The notes: a model not told the origin generated them from the sequence alone. A stretch of 64,000 nt of DNA from Pararhodobacter aggregans (GCF_003075525.1 NZ_QDDR01000003.1:310001-374000), one strand, 5' to 3'; positions 8,435-17,071 are shown, counted from the stretch's first letter. Made by a program: numbers and translations.

Positions 8435-9484
8435 ATGACCGAGTTGCACCGACCGGCCCATGCCCCCGCCGACCACCCCGCCCTGCCCCGGGCCAAGGTC
8501 GGCGTCCTGCTGGCCAATCTGGGCACGCCGGACGCGACCGATTACTGGTCGATGCGGCGCTATCTGAACGAATTCCTGTCCGACCGGCGGGTGATCGACA
8601 TCGCGCCGTGGAAATGGCAGCCGCTGTTGCAGCTCATCATCCTGTCGAAACGCCCCTTCACCTCGGGTGCGAATTACCGGCTGATCTGGAACAAGGAGCG
8701 CGACGAGAGCCCGCTGATGACCATCACCCGCGCCCAGACCGAGGCGCTGGCGAGCCGGATGCAGGAGGCCTATGGCGGCGCGGTGCAGGTCGAGTTCTGC
8801 ATGCGCTACGGCAACCCCTCGACCGCGAGCGTGGTCGAGAAGATGGTCAAGGCGGGCTGCGAGAAGATCCTGTTCTTCCCGCTCTACCCGCAATACGCGG
8901 GCGCCACGACCGCCACCGCCAATGACCAGTTCTTCCGCGCGCTGATGGGTCAGAAATGGCAGCCCGCCGCCCGCACCGTCCCCGCCTATTTCGACGATCC
9001 GCTCTATATCGAGGCGCTGGCCGCCTCGGTCGAACGGTCCTATGCCGCACTGCCGCAACGGCCGGACCGGCTGGTGGCCAGCTATCACGGCATGCCGCAG
9101 CGCTACCTGCGCGAGGGCGACCCCTATCATTGCCAGTGCCAGAAGACGACGCGGCTGCTGCGCGAGCGGCTGGGCTGGGAGGCGGACGCGATCGACACCT
9201 CGTTCCAGTCGGTGTTCGGGCGCGAGGAATGGCTCAAGCCCTATACCGTTGAGCATGTGGCGAAACTGGCCCAGTCGGGGGTGCGTAACATTGCCGTGAT
9301 CGCCCCCGCCTTCAGCGCCGATTGCATCGAAACGCTGGAGGAAATCCAGGGCGAGATTCGCGAGGCCTTTGTCCATGCAGGCGGTGAGAGCTTCACCTAT
9401 ATCCCCTGCCTGAACGATGATTCGGCCCATATGGACGCGCTGGCGGCCATTGCCGGGCGCAATCTGGCCGGTTGGCTGGCGTAA
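8435..9484 (+). CDS. hemH: Ferrochelatase
   Basis: Ferrochelatase inserts Fe2+ into protoporphyrin IX as the last step of haem synthesis. The 349-residue protein contains VLLANLGTPD near the N-terminus, the metal-binding region ASYHGMPQRYL with the catalytic His, PYHCQCQKT, SFQSVFGREEWLKP and PAFSADCIETLEEI. The length is normal for the alphaproteobacterial form. The ATG at 8435 follows a GAGAGGA ribosome binding site, which decides it over upstream in-frame codons inside the preceding gene. The gene is followed by a strong terminator. Confidence 0.97.
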   Translation: MTELHRPAHAPADHPALPRAKVGVLLANLGTPDATDYWSMRRYLNEFLSDRRVIDIAPWKWQPLLQLIILSKRPFTSGANYRLIWNKERDESPLMTITRAQTEALASRMQEAYGGAVQVEFCMRYGNPSTASVVEKMVKAGCEKILFFPLYPQYAGATTATANDQFFRALMGQKWQPAARTVPAYFDDPLYIEALAASVERSYAALPQRPDRLVASYHGMPQRYLREGDPYHCQCQKTTRLLRERLGWEADAIDTSFQSVFGREEWLKPYTVEHVAKLAQSGVRNIAVIAPAFSADCIETLEEIQGEIREAFVHAGGESFTYIPCLNDDSAHMDALAAIAGRNLAGWLA

Positions 9485-9503
9485 CTTTCTGCATCGCAGA
9501 ATG

Positions 9504-9543
9504 AGCAAAGGCCCGGCAGGTTTCCCGCCGGGCCTTTGCTTTG
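9504..9543 (+). terminator. Rho-independent terminator after hemH
   Basis: A perfect 14-bp stem (9504-9517 with 9527-9540) around a 9-base loop ends in a TTTGCTTT stretch, 19 bases past the hemH stop. Confidence 0.9.
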
Positions 9544-9549
9544 GGCAAA

Positions 9550-9585
9550 ACGAAAGGGGCCAGGCGAACCTGACCCCTTTGTTTG
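9550..9585 (-). terminator. Terminator of the small secreted-peptide gene
   Basis: Arms 9553-9564 and 9569-9580 form a 12-bp stem with one C-A mismatch and a CGAA loop. Read on the minus strand it ends in CGTTTTG, and it lies 15 bases past the stop of the gene at 9600-9779. It forms a back-to-back pair with the hemH terminator. Confidence 0.75.
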
Positions 9586-9599
9586 ATCGCGTGTGCGGA

Positions 9600-9779
9600 T
9601 CAGTTCGCCAGAGCGGCGACCAGAACCAGCAGCAGCAGCGGGATCACGATGCCGCCAACCGACGACGACGAGTGAGCCACAACGACTTCCGGCTCGACCA
9701 TCGGCGGGGCAACGTAGCCCGAAGCCATGGCGCCGGTGCCGACGACGGCCAGCAGGCCAGCGAGAGCAAGTTTCTTCAT
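9600..9779 (-). CDS. Small secreted or membrane-anchored protein of unknown function
   Basis: This 59-residue protein starts MKKLALAGLLAVVGTGAMA, a signal peptide with likely cleavage after AMA, and has a second hydrophobic stretch at the C-terminus (GGIVIPLLLLVLVAALAN). The middle carries VAPPMVEPEVVVAHSSSS. I recall similar peptides of the same design (EPVxEP, SSS, hydrophobic tail) next to hemH in Rhodobacterales, so it is probably a conserved lineage-specific gene; this is from memory. A GGAGG ribosome binding site precedes ATG 9779. No function is known to me. The 150 bases upstream (9780-9929) hold its promoter and no other gene that I can support. Confidence 0.8.
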   Translation of the reverse strand: MKKLALAGLLAVVGTGAMASGYVAPPMVEPEVVVAHSSSSVGGIVIPLLLLVLVAALAN

Positions 9780-9929
9780 GTCAACCTCCAGTATTCGCAT
9801 GCCCCTGTTTTGTTATGAGGACAGGAACATGCACCCAAGACGATACCTCGTATCTGATCTGAAAGCAGTTTGCGGGCTGAATTGCAACGGGGCACGTGCG
9901 GCTTTTCACGCATCTTCGCCCCGATGTCG

Positions 9930-10556
9930 TCAAATTAGCAACACCTGTGTTCCGACCTGCGCGAAGGAATAAAGCTGTGCAATATGTTCATTGTAGAGGC
10001 CGATGCAGCCACTCGAGGAGCGCCGCCCGATCTTGCGCGTGTCATGCGTGCCATGGACCCGATAGGCCGGCCAGCCGAGGTACAGCGCATGGGTGCCAAG
10101 CGGGTTGTCCGGGCCCGGTCCGACATAGCGCGGCCAGTCGGGATAGCGCGCCAGCATGTCCGCCGTGGGCCGCCAGTCGGGGCCGAGGACCTTCTGCACC
10201 ACCTCGGTCCGGCCGCGGCGGGTCAGCTCGTCCGTCATCGGCACCGACGAGGGGTAAAGGCGATAGGTCCGCCCGTCCTCGGACCAGAAATGCACGCAGC
10301 GGCTGATCGTATCGGCCAGGATCGCGCCCTTGCGCAGGCTGTCGAAGTGATCGCGCCATTCCATCGTGCGGAAGCTGGAGGCGTTGCGGCGCGTCGTCTC
10401 GCGCACGTCCTCTTCCATCTGGGTGGAGTTCTGCAGCGCGCTGGGGGGTGGCGCGGATTGCGCCATGACCGCGGGCGCGGCCAGCGCCCCGCCAAAGGCG
10501 GCGGACGTCGCAAGGAAACCCCGGCGGCTGAACCGCGGGAAAAGATCGCTGGGCAT
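9930..10556 (-). CDS. L,D-transpeptidase (YkuD family) with Tat signal
   Basis: L,D-transpeptidases form 3-3 peptidoglycan cross-links or attach proteins to the wall in the periplasm. The C-terminal YkuD domain shows the His and Cys catalytic motifs HGTHDT and RRSSSGCIGLYNEHI. The N-terminus MPSDLFPRFSRRGFLATSAA is a twin-arginine signal with an AVMA cleavage site. The start is uncertain: ATG 10556 gives 208 residues, and an in-frame ATG at 10595 would add 13 residues and place the start inside an inverted repeat. Neither has a clear ribosome binding site. The gene is divergent from a CAP-domain lipoprotein. Confidence 0.93.
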   Translation of the reverse strand: MPSDLFPRFSRRGFLATSAAFGGALAAPAVMAQSAPPPSALQNSTQMEEDVRETTRRNASSFRTMEWRDHFDSLRKGAILADTISRCVHFWSEDGRTYRLYPSSVPMTDELTRRGRTEVVQKVLGPDWRPTADMLARYPDWPRYVGPGPDNPLGTHALYLGWPAYRVHGTHDTRKIGRRSSSGCIGLYNEHIAQLYSFAQVGTQVLLI

Positions 10557-10583
10557 GAAACTGCTCGACTGCTTTGTATTCTT

Positions 10584-10609
10584 GTTTTTCGCCATGCTAC
10601 GCGAAAAAC
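10584..10609. promoter_or_regulatory. Perfect 9-bp inverted repeat between the L,D-transpeptidase and CAP genes
   Basis: GTTTTTCGC (10584-10592) and GCGAAAAAC (10601-10609) are perfect inverted arms with an 8-base spacer. The repeat lies in the divergent intergenic region, 28 bases upstream of the preferred transpeptidase start, and the alternative ATG (10595) sits in its spacer. It could be an operator or a leader hairpin that occludes the upstream start. Confidence 0.55.
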
Positions 10610-10710
10610 CGCGTTCTCGCAACGCAGAGCGCGGGGCGCCCCGGCCAGTACCGTTGAGTTTTTGGCAGAATTTCGCTATGGCTGGAGGATCGAAGCAGTC
10701 AGAGACAAAA

Positions 10711-11316
10711 ATGTCCGAACTCGACCTCTCCCTCCTCGCCGCGTTTTCCGCGGCGGCCGCGCTGGCCGCCTGTTCGTCTGCGCCGCCCGAAACCGCCATG
10801 CGGCTGGGCACCGACGGCCGGCCGATGCCGGTGGTCTACCGGATCACCCCCGGCGATGCGACCCAGGTGCAGGCCCGGATGCGCGATGCGCTGAACACGG
10901 TACGCCAGCAGCAGGGCCTGCCGGGCGTCGAGTTCAGCCAGGACCTGACCACCGCCGCTGCCACCCATGCCCGCGACATGTCGGTGCAGGTGCGGCCCTG
11001 GCATTTCGGCTCGGACGGCTCCTCGCCGATCGACCGGGTGCGGCGCGTCGGCTACACCGGCTATTTCCTGGGCGAGGCGGTGTCCGAGACCTATGAGACC
11101 GAGATCGAGACGCTGACCGCCTGGCTGTCGCAGGAGGACACGCGCAGTATCCTGCTGGACGCCCGCGCCCTCGATCTGGGCTTTGCCTGGTATCAGGAAG
11201 CGAATGGCAAGATCTGGTGGTGCCTGACCACCGGTGCGCCTGCGATTCCCGCCGGGGCCTCGCAGCAGATCGCCCAGCAGGCGCCGGTCGCCGATACGCG
11301 GCCCAACCGCTCCTAA
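10711..11316 (+). CDS. CAP/SCP-domain lipoprotein
   Basis: This 201-residue protein has an N-terminal hydrophobic segment ending in a lipobox (LAAC, Cys at 21), so it should be a lipoprotein. The rest is a CAP (cysteine-rich secretory protein/SCP) domain: FSQDLTTAAATHARDMSV, then HFGSDGSSPIDRVRRVGYTGYF, and GFAWYQEANGKIWWCLTTG. Bacterial CAP proteins are secreted and poorly understood. It lies between two L,D-transpeptidase genes, which suggests an envelope role. The end overlaps the convergent transpeptidase gene by 4 bases. Confidence 0.88.
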   Translation: MSELDLSLLAAFSAAAALAACSSAPPETAMRLGTDGRPMPVVYRITPGDATQVQARMRDALNTVRQQQGLPGVEFSQDLTTAAATHARDMSVQVRPWHFGSDGSSPIDRVRRVGYTGYFLGEAVSETYETEIETLTAWLSQEDTRSILLDARALDLGFAWYQEANGKIWWCLTTGAPAIPAGASQQIAQQAPVADTRPNRS

Positions 11317-11810
11317 GCGGTCAGGACGATGCGGGTCCCGTCGCGGACCATGGCGTAGATCTCTTCGATCTGGCGATTCGTCACGGCGATGCAGCCATCC
11401 GTCCAGTCGCCCCGCCGGTAGCGGCTGAAACGGCTGCGCGTGCCGGTCCCGTGGATGAAGATGTCGCCGCCGGGATCCACCCCCGCCGCCTGCGCCCGCG
11501 CCACATCCGCCGCGTTGGGATAATCGATCCCCAGGGACAGATGGAAAGCGCTGGCCGGGTTGCGCCGGTCGATGCGGTATTCCCCCTCGGGCGTGCGGGA
11601 ATCGCCCTGTTGCTGCTTGTGGCCCAGGGGATTGGCGCCCAGCGCGATGTCATAGGTCCGAAGGCGGGTCGCGCCGGACCACAGCTCCATCCGCCGCTCG
11701 GATTTGAGGACCCGGACCTCGGTCACCTCGGGCCCGTCATAGTCGCGAAACTGCGGGCCGCGGGCGCAGGCCGCCAGCGCCAGCAACAGGAAGGTGCGCC
11801 GCGGGATCAT
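11313..11810 (-). CDS. YafK-type L,D-transpeptidase lipoprotein
   Basis: This 165-residue protein has a lipobox (LAAC, Cys at 15) and a YkuD-like catalytic domain with H120 (IFIHGTG) and C140 (RGDWTDGCIAVTN), the variant TDGC motif of the YafK group. GDSRTPEGEYRIDRRNP is also typical. It probably acts on peptidoglycan from the membrane surface. Its ATG overlaps the stop of the upstream NUDIX gene (ATGA, 11807-11810), so the two are cotranscribed. Confidence 0.92.
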   Translation of the reverse strand: MIPRRTFLLLALAACARGPQFRDYDGPEVTEVRVLKSERRMELWSGATRLRTYDIALGANPLGHKQQQGDSRTPEGEYRIDRRNPASAFHLSLGIDYPNAADVARAQAAGVDPGGDIFIHGTGTRSRFSRYRRGDWTDGCIAVTNRQIEEIYAMVRDGTRIVLTA

Positions 11811-12253
11811 GTGAGCCCCCGGATCACCCGCCGCAGATAGGCGGCGTCGCCGGCGTTGCCGACCCGATCTGCCGCATCCTCCGGCGCCATCCATTGCGCG
11901 CTGTGGCCGGGTTCGGTCGGCGGGCCCAGCCGCCGCACCGGCCGCGCCAGGAAGATATGGCAGAGCTTTTCCGCCCAGATGTCGTATTCCGGCATGAAGG
12001 TGAAACGCCGGAAGGCCCCCAGCCGCCGCGCCGCGCCGATGCGCCAGCCGGTCTCCTCATAGACCTCGCGGTGCAGGGCCTGGATCGGTGATTCGCCCGG
12101 GTCGATGCCGCCGCCGGGCAGCTGGAACTCGGGCCAGGGGTCTTGCTGATGGGTCAGCAACACCCGCCCGTCGCGCCAGAGCACCGCATAGGCGCCCGGC
12201 CTCAGCCGATAGCGCTGCCCGCTTTCGCGCGGGTCGCCGTATCGCGGGATCAT
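11807..12253 (-). CDS. NUDIX hydrolase
   Basis: This 148-residue protein has the full NUDIX box GGGIDPGESPIQALHREVYEETG in the GX5EX7REUXEEXGU pattern, which binds Mg2+ and cleaves nucleoside diphosphates linked to another group. The substrate is unknown. The start ATG 12253 was chosen because the coding signal before it is a shadow of the opposite strand (hslO and the CoA-pyrophosphatase gene). It is coupled to the downstream L,D-transpeptidase gene by a 4-base overlap and is divergent from hslO. Confidence 0.92.
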   Translation of the reverse strand: MIPRYGDPRESGQRYRLRPGAYAVLWRDGRVLLTHQQDPWPEFQLPGGGIDPGESPIQALHREVYEETGWRIGAARRLGAFRRFTFMPEYDIWAEKLCHIFLARPVRRLGPPTEPGHSAQWMAPEDAADRVGNAGDAAYLRRVIRGLT

Positions 12254-12370
12254 GCCCGTCTCCTTGTTGTCTGCCCGAGGAACGCGCGAATCGCTTTGCC
12301 CCTTGGCCCCAGGAAAAGGATTCCTATATGACGGCCTTAAAACCAAGCCCCATGATGTGAAGGTTTCCTG

Positions 12371-13363
12371 ATGACTCTCGGTGCGCAAATCGCCTGGGAC
12401 GATACCGTCCTGCCGTTCCAGCTGGACAAGGCCGACGTGCGCGGCCGAGTCGCCCGTGTGGACGGTGTCCTCGATACGGTGCTCTCGCAGCACCGCTACC
12501 CGGCCCCGATCGAGGATCTGGTGGCCGAGGCCGTCCTGCTGACCGCCATGATCGGCCAGACGCTGAAACTGCGCTGGCGCCTGTCGCTGCAGGTGCGCGG
12601 CAAGGGCGCGGCGCGGCTGATCGCGACCGATTACTACGCCCCCACCGCCGATGGCGCCCCCGCGCGGATCCGCGCCTGGGCCAGCTTCGACAACGAGCGC
12701 CTCAGCCTGACGGACCGCGGGTTCGATCAGATCGGCGAGGGCTATCTGGCGATCATCATCGACCAGGGCGAGGGCATGCAGCCCTATCAGGGCATCACCC
12801 CGATCGCCGGCCAGTCGCTGAGCGATTGCGCCGAGACCTATTTCGCGCAATCGGAACAGCTGCCGACCCGCTTCTCGACCGCGCATGGCCGCAACCAGAT
12901 GGCCGGTCAGGCCGAGCATTGGCGCGCCGGCGGCGTGATGCTGCAGCACATGCCCAAGGCCAGCCCCTATGCCCAGGGCGGGGCGACCGGCGACAACGGT
13001 CTGCTGCACGCGCGCGATCTCGTCTCGGGCGATGATGCCGAAAACTGGAGCCGGGTGAACATCCTGCTCGACACCGTCGAGGAGCTGGAGCTGATCGGCC
13101 CCAGCGTGCAGCCGACCGACCTGCTGCTGCGGCTCTTCAACGAGGAAGAGCCGCGGGTCTACGATGCCCAGCGCATCGAGTTCGGCTGCTCGTGTTCCGA
13201 GGACAAGGTGCGTCAGTCGCTGTCGATCTATTCGGCCAAGGACATCGGCCACATGACCACGCCCGAGGGTACGGTCACCGCCGATTGCCAATTCTGCGGG
13301 GCGCATTACGTTCTCGACCCGAAGAGCGTGGGGTTCGAGGCGAGTAATGGCGGCAAGGCGTGA
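12371..13363 (+). CDS. hslO: Redox-regulated chaperone Hsp33
   Basis: Hsp33 is a cytosolic holdase that becomes active when its zinc-binding cysteines are oxidised. The 330-residue protein carries the four Zn ligands C273 and C275 (FGCSCSEDKV) and C306 and C309 (DCQFCGAHY), and the N-terminal domain shows MIGQTLKLRWRLSLQVRG. The length is normal. The next gene begins inside its 3' end (13347), so they are translationally coupled. Confidence 0.97.
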   Translation: MTLGAQIAWDDTVLPFQLDKADVRGRVARVDGVLDTVLSQHRYPAPIEDLVAEAVLLTAMIGQTLKLRWRLSLQVRGKGAARLIATDYYAPTADGAPARIRAWASFDNERLSLTDRGFDQIGEGYLAIIIDQGEGMQPYQGITPIAGQSLSDCAETYFAQSEQLPTRFSTAHGRNQMAGQAEHWRAGGVMLQHMPKASPYAQGGATGDNGLLHARDLVSGDDAENWSRVNILLDTVEELELIGPSVQPTDLLLRLFNEEEPRVYDAQRIEFGCSCSEDKVRQSLSIYSAKDIGHMTTPEGTVTADCQFCGAHYVLDPKSVGFEASNGGKA

Positions 13364-13946
13364 GATCATCGAGCATCTGCGGGACGTGCTGAACCGCGAC
13401 GGCCCGCAATCCTCGGATTTCGACCTGAACCCGCAGTTTCGGCCCACCGGGCTGAAACTGCGGCCCGCCGCCGTGCTGATCGCCCTGGCTGAAAAGCCGG
13501 GCGGCTGGCATGTGATCCTGACCAAGCGCGCCTCGACCCTGAAGCATCACCCGGGGCAGATCGCCTTTCCGGGCGGCAAGGTCGATCCCGGTGACGCGGG
13601 ACCCGAAGCCGCCGCCCTGCGCGAGGCGCAGGAGGAAGTGGGCCTCGACCCCGCCCGGGTGCGGGTGCTGGGCGCGATGCCGGTGCATGAGACCGTGACC
13701 GGCTTTCGCGTGACGCCCTTCGTCGGCGTCATCGACGGGGATTTCACCCCGGTGCCCGAGGCGGGCGAGGTCGAGGAAGCCTTCTTCGTGCCGCTCGCCC
13801 ATCTGATGGACGAAGGCGCCTACTCGGTGCAGCGCCGCCGCTGGCTGGGGCAATGGCGCAGCTATTACACCGTGCCCTGGGGCCCCTATTACATCTGGGG
13901 CGCGACGGCGCGGATGCTCCGGGCGCTGGCGGCCCGCGCGGCATGA
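13347..13946 (+). CDS. NUDIX CoA pyrophosphatase-like protein
   Basis: This 199-residue protein has LTKRASTLKHHPGQIAFPGG, the NuCoA signature preceding the NUDIX box of coenzyme A diphosphatases, then the box itself, GGKVDPGDAGPEAAALREAQEEVG. It would hydrolyse CoA and derivatives to 4'-phosphopantetheine and 3',5'-ADP. The gene starts 17 bases before the hslO stop, and its stop overlaps the cca start (ATGA). The hslO-nudix-cca order is common in this group. Confidence 0.93.
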   Translation: MAARREIIEHLRDVLNRDGPQSSDFDLNPQFRPTGLKLRPAAVLIALAEKPGGWHVILTKRASTLKHHPGQIAFPGGKVDPGDAGPEAAALREAQEEVGLDPARVRVLGAMPVHETVTGFRVTPFVGVIDGDFTPVPEAGEVEEAFFVPLAHLMDEGAYSVQRRRWLGQWRSYYTVPWGPYYIWGATARMLRALAARAA

Positions 13947-15094
13947 AGGTCAGCGGCGACTGGCTCGACAATCCCGCCACCCAGTCGGTGATGGGCATGC
14001 TGACCGGCGCCGGGTATCACGCGCTGGCGGTCGGCGGCTGCGTGCGCAACGCCCTGCTGGGCGTGCCGGTCGCGGATGTGGACATCGCCACCGATGCGCT
14101 GCCTGAAACCGTCTCTCGACTTGCCGAAACGGCCGGTTTGAAGGCGGTGCCGACCGGCATTGCCCATGGCACCGTGACCGTCGTCGCGGGCGGCGAGGGC
14201 TTTGAGGTCACCACTTTCCGCCACGATGAGGAGAGCTTCGGCCGCCACGCCCGGGTATCCTTCGGCGCCTCGTTGCAGCAGGATGCGGCGCGGCGGGATT
14301 TCACCATGAACGCGCTCTATGCCCAGGCGGACGGCACGCTGATCGACCCGCTGGGCGGCCTGCCCGACCTGCAGGCCCGGCGGCTGCGCTTCGTCGGCGA
14401 CCCGCAGGCGCGGATCACCGAGGATTACCTGCGCATCCTGCGCTTCTTCCGCTTCCACGCCCAATACGGCGACCCCGAGCAGGGTCTGGACGCCGAGGCG
14501 CTGGCCGCCTGCGCCGAACATTCGGCCATGTTAGAGACGCTTTCGCGCGAACGGGTGACGGCGGAACTGAAGAAGCTCCTCGACGCCCCGGACCCCGCCC
14601 CCGCCATCGCCGCCATGGCGCAATCGGGGGTGCTGCTGCCTGTCCTGCCCGGCGCCCAGCCGCAGGCGCTGCCGGTGCTGGTGCATCTGGAAGGGGACAA
14701 ACCGGGCGGCTGGCTGCGCAGGCTGGCGGTGCTGACCACTGAGGTGGAAACGCTGCGCCTGTCCAAGGCCGAAACCCGCGATTTCGGCAAGGTGAGAGAC
14801 GCTTTTTCCGGGATCGACAGCCCCGCAGCCCTCGGCTGGCGGCTGGGCTGGCGGCTGGGCTGCGACGCGCTGCTGGGGCGGGCGGCGCTGCTGGAGACGC
14901 CCCCTGCCCCGGGCTGGCAGGCCGAGGTGATGCGCGGCGCGCAGGCCGATTTCCCGCTGAAGCCAAGGGACCTGATGCCGATGCTGCTGGGTCCGGATCT
15001 GGGCCGGGCGCTGGCCCGGGCGCAGGAGCATTGGCTGGCGCAGGATCTGAAACCCGACCGCGCACAGCTTCTTGCGCTGCTGGGGCTGGCCTGA
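13943..15094 (+). CDS. cca: CCA tRNA nucleotidyltransferase
   Basis: This 383-residue class II nucleotidyltransferase adds or repairs the 3'-CCA of tRNAs. The head domain has GGCVRNALLGVPVADVDIAT with the metal-binding DxD and the RRDFTMNAL motif, followed by YLRILRFFRFHAQYG in the neck region. The ATG at 13943 overlaps the previous stop and gives the usual N-terminus. Downstream there is a 47-base gap before the first ABC transporter gene. Confidence 0.95.
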   Translation: MKVSGDWLDNPATQSVMGMLTGAGYHALAVGGCVRNALLGVPVADVDIATDALPETVSRLAETAGLKAVPTGIAHGTVTVVAGGEGFEVTTFRHDEESFGRHARVSFGASLQQDAARRDFTMNALYAQADGTLIDPLGGLPDLQARRLRFVGDPQARITEDYLRILRFFRFHAQYGDPEQGLDAEALAACAEHSAMLETLSRERVTAELKKLLDAPDPAPAIAAMAQSGVLLPVLPGAQPQALPVLVHLEGDKPGGWLRRLAVLTTEVETLRLSKAETRDFGKVRDAFSGIDSPAALGWRLGWRLGCDALLGRAALLETPPAPGWQAEVMRGAQADFPLKPRDLMPMLLGPDLGRALARAQEHWLAQDLKPDRAQLLALLGLA

Positions 15095-15141
15095 TCCCCG
15101 ACTCCGCCCTAGATTGCCTTCACAGGTGAAGGATTGGCGGA

Positions 15142-16986
15142 TTGTTCAGATTTTTTGAAAACCTGGTGGATCCCTATGCCGCCTATCCCGAGAACGACAC
15201 ACCGCCGCGCCGCCTGTGGTCGTTCCTGGGTGTCTACATGCGCCCGTTCCGCAAGGTCTTTGCCGTAACCGGCCTGTTCTCGGTCATCGTCGCGGCGATG
15301 GAGATCGGGCTGCTGGGCTATCTTGGCCGCCTCGTCGACCTGTTCGAAGAGGCGGGCCCGGCCGAATTCTGGGCCGAACACGGGACCGAGATGATCCTCG
15401 CCGCGCTGTTCCTGCTGTTCCTCAGGCCGGTGTTGCAGCTGGTCACCGTCGCGCTCCTGAACAACGCGATCATCCCCAATTTCGGCACGCTGATCCGCTG
15501 GCGCTCGCATCGCCATGTGCTGCGCCAGTCGGTCGGCTGGTTCGAGAACGATTTCGCCGGGCGCATCGCCAACCGGATCATGCAGACCCCGCCCGCCGCG
15601 GGTGAGGCCGTGTTCCAGATCTTTGACGCGCTGGGCTATTCCGTCGCCTATATCGTCGGGGCCGGCGTGCTGCTGGCCGGCGCCGATCCGCAGCTGGTGA
15701 TCCCGCTGCTGATCTGGCTGGTGCTCTATGGCACGCTGCTGCGCTGGACGATCAAGCGGGTCGGTCCGGCCTCCGAGGCGGCCTCGGACGCCCGCAGCGC
15801 CATCACCGGCCGGGTGGTCGATGCCTATTCCAACATCCATTCGGTCAAACTGTTCGCCCAGAACGACCACGAAACCGCCTATGCCAAGGAAGCGATCGAG
15901 CGGGCTCGCAAGACCATGCAGGTGGAGATGCGGATCTTCACCACGATGGAATTCTGGCTGGTCACGCTGAACGGTTTCCTGATCGTCGCCGTGGTCGGCT
16001 GGGCGATCTGGCTCTGGTCGGCGGGCACGGCGAGCGTCGGCATCGTCGCCGCCGCCTCGGCGCTGGTGCTGAGGCTCAACGCCATGACCGGCTGGATCAT
16101 GTGGGCGGTGAGTTCCTTCTTTCGCAGCCTCGGCGTGGTGGCCGAGGGGATGGATACCATCGCCCAGCCGATCACCCTGACCGATGCGCCGGGCGCGAAG
16201 CCCCTGGCGTTCACGGACGGCGAGATCCGGTTCGAGGGGGTCAGCCACCATTACGGCCGGGGTTCCGGCGGGCTGGACCGCATCGACCTGACCATCCGCC
16301 CGGGCGAGAAGCTGGGGCTGGTCGGGCGCTCGGGCTCGGGCAAATCGACCCTCGTCAAGCTGCTTTTGCGGTTCTACGACCCCGAAAGCGGACGCATCCT
16401 GATCGACGGACAGGACGTGACGCGGGTCACGCAGGACAGTCTGCGCGCGCAGATCGGCATGGTCCAGCAGGACACGGCGTTGCTGCACCGCTCGGTGCGG
16501 GAAAACATCCTCTACGGCCGCAGCGGCGCCGACGAGGCCCGGATGCTGCAAGCCGCGCGGCGGGCCGAGGCCGAGGAATTCATCGCCGGACTGGCCGATG
16601 CCGAGGGGCGGCAGGGCTATGACGCGCGGGTCGGCGAACGCGGCGTGAAACTGTCGGGCGGGCAACGCCAGCGGATCGCCATCGCCCGGGTGATCCTGAA
16701 GGACGCGCCGGTTCTGGTGCTGGACGAGGCGACCTCGGCGCTGGACAGCGAGGTCGAAGCCTCGATCCAGGAGACGCTCTACGGGATGATGGAGGGCAAG
16801 ACCGTCATCGCCATCGCCCACCGACTGTCGACCATCGCCCGCATGGACCGGATCGTGGTGCTGGACGACGGCCATGTCGCCGAAGAGGGCAGCCACGCCG
16901 AGTTGCTGGCGCGCGGCGGGCTCTACGCGCGGTTCTGGGAGCGGCAGTCGGGCGGGTTCATCGGCACCGAGGACACCGCGGAATGA
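15142..16986 (+). CDS. ABC exporter, transmembrane and ATPase domains fused
   Basis: This 614-residue half-transporter has six predicted membrane segments in residues about 35-330 and a C-terminal ATPase with Walker A GRSGSGKST, signature LSGGQRQR, Walker B VLVLDEATSAL and the H-loop AHRLST. It starts at TTG 15142, 9 bases after an AAGGA ribosome binding site; no ATG fits. It resembles MsbA/multidrug-type exporters. The next gene encodes a second half-transporter of similar size, so they probably form a heterodimer. The substrate is unknown. Confidence 0.93.
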   Translation: MFRFFENLVDPYAAYPENDTPPRRLWSFLGVYMRPFRKVFAVTGLFSVIVAAMEIGLLGYLGRLVDLFEEAGPAEFWAEHGTEMILAALFLLFLRPVLQLVTVALLNNAIIPNFGTLIRWRSHRHVLRQSVGWFENDFAGRIANRIMQTPPAAGEAVFQIFDALGYSVAYIVGAGVLLAGADPQLVIPLLIWLVLYGTLLRWTIKRVGPASEAASDARSAITGRVVDAYSNIHSVKLFAQNDHETAYAKEAIERARKTMQVEMRIFTTMEFWLVTLNGFLIVAVVGWAIWLWSAGTASVGIVAAASALVLRLNAMTGWIMWAVSSFFRSLGVVAEGMDTIAQPITLTDAPGAKPLAFTDGEIRFEGVSHHYGRGSGGLDRIDLTIRPGEKLGLVGRSGSGKSTLVKLLLRFYDPESGRILIDGQDVTRVTQDSLRAQIGMVQQDTALLHRSVRENILYGRSGADEARMLQAARRAEAEEFIAGLADAEGRQGYDARVGERGVKLSGGQRQRIAIARVILKDAPVLVLDEATSALDSEVEASIQETLYGMMEGKTVIAIAHRLSTIARMDRIVVLDDGHVAEEGSHAELLARGGLYARFWERQSGGFIGTEDTAE

Positions 16987-16995
16987 GACCGGGTA

Positions 16996-17050
16996 TCGGG
17001 GGGCCAGCCCCCCGAACCCCCCGGGATATTTGAAGAACAAAGATGAGGGC
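16996..17050 (+). repeat. REP-like intergenic element between the two ABC genes
   Basis: An 8-bp G/C hairpin (TCGGGGGG 16996-17003 with CCCCCCGA 17008-17015) is followed by CCCCCCGG and the stretch GATATTTGAAGAACAAAGA. I recognise this last part as a sequence found many times between genes of Paracoccus and Rhodobacter-type genomes. It could reduce expression of the second ABC gene or protect the upstream mRNA. Only one copy occurs in this window. Confidence 0.6.
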
Positions 17051-17071
17051 GCGGGATTGCGCGCAATTTGA

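Noticed and set aside
9727-9972. Plus-strand open frame of 81 codons across the small-peptide gene and its promoter
   Set aside because: It is antisense to the signal-peptide gene, has no ribosome binding site and no recognisable protein pattern.
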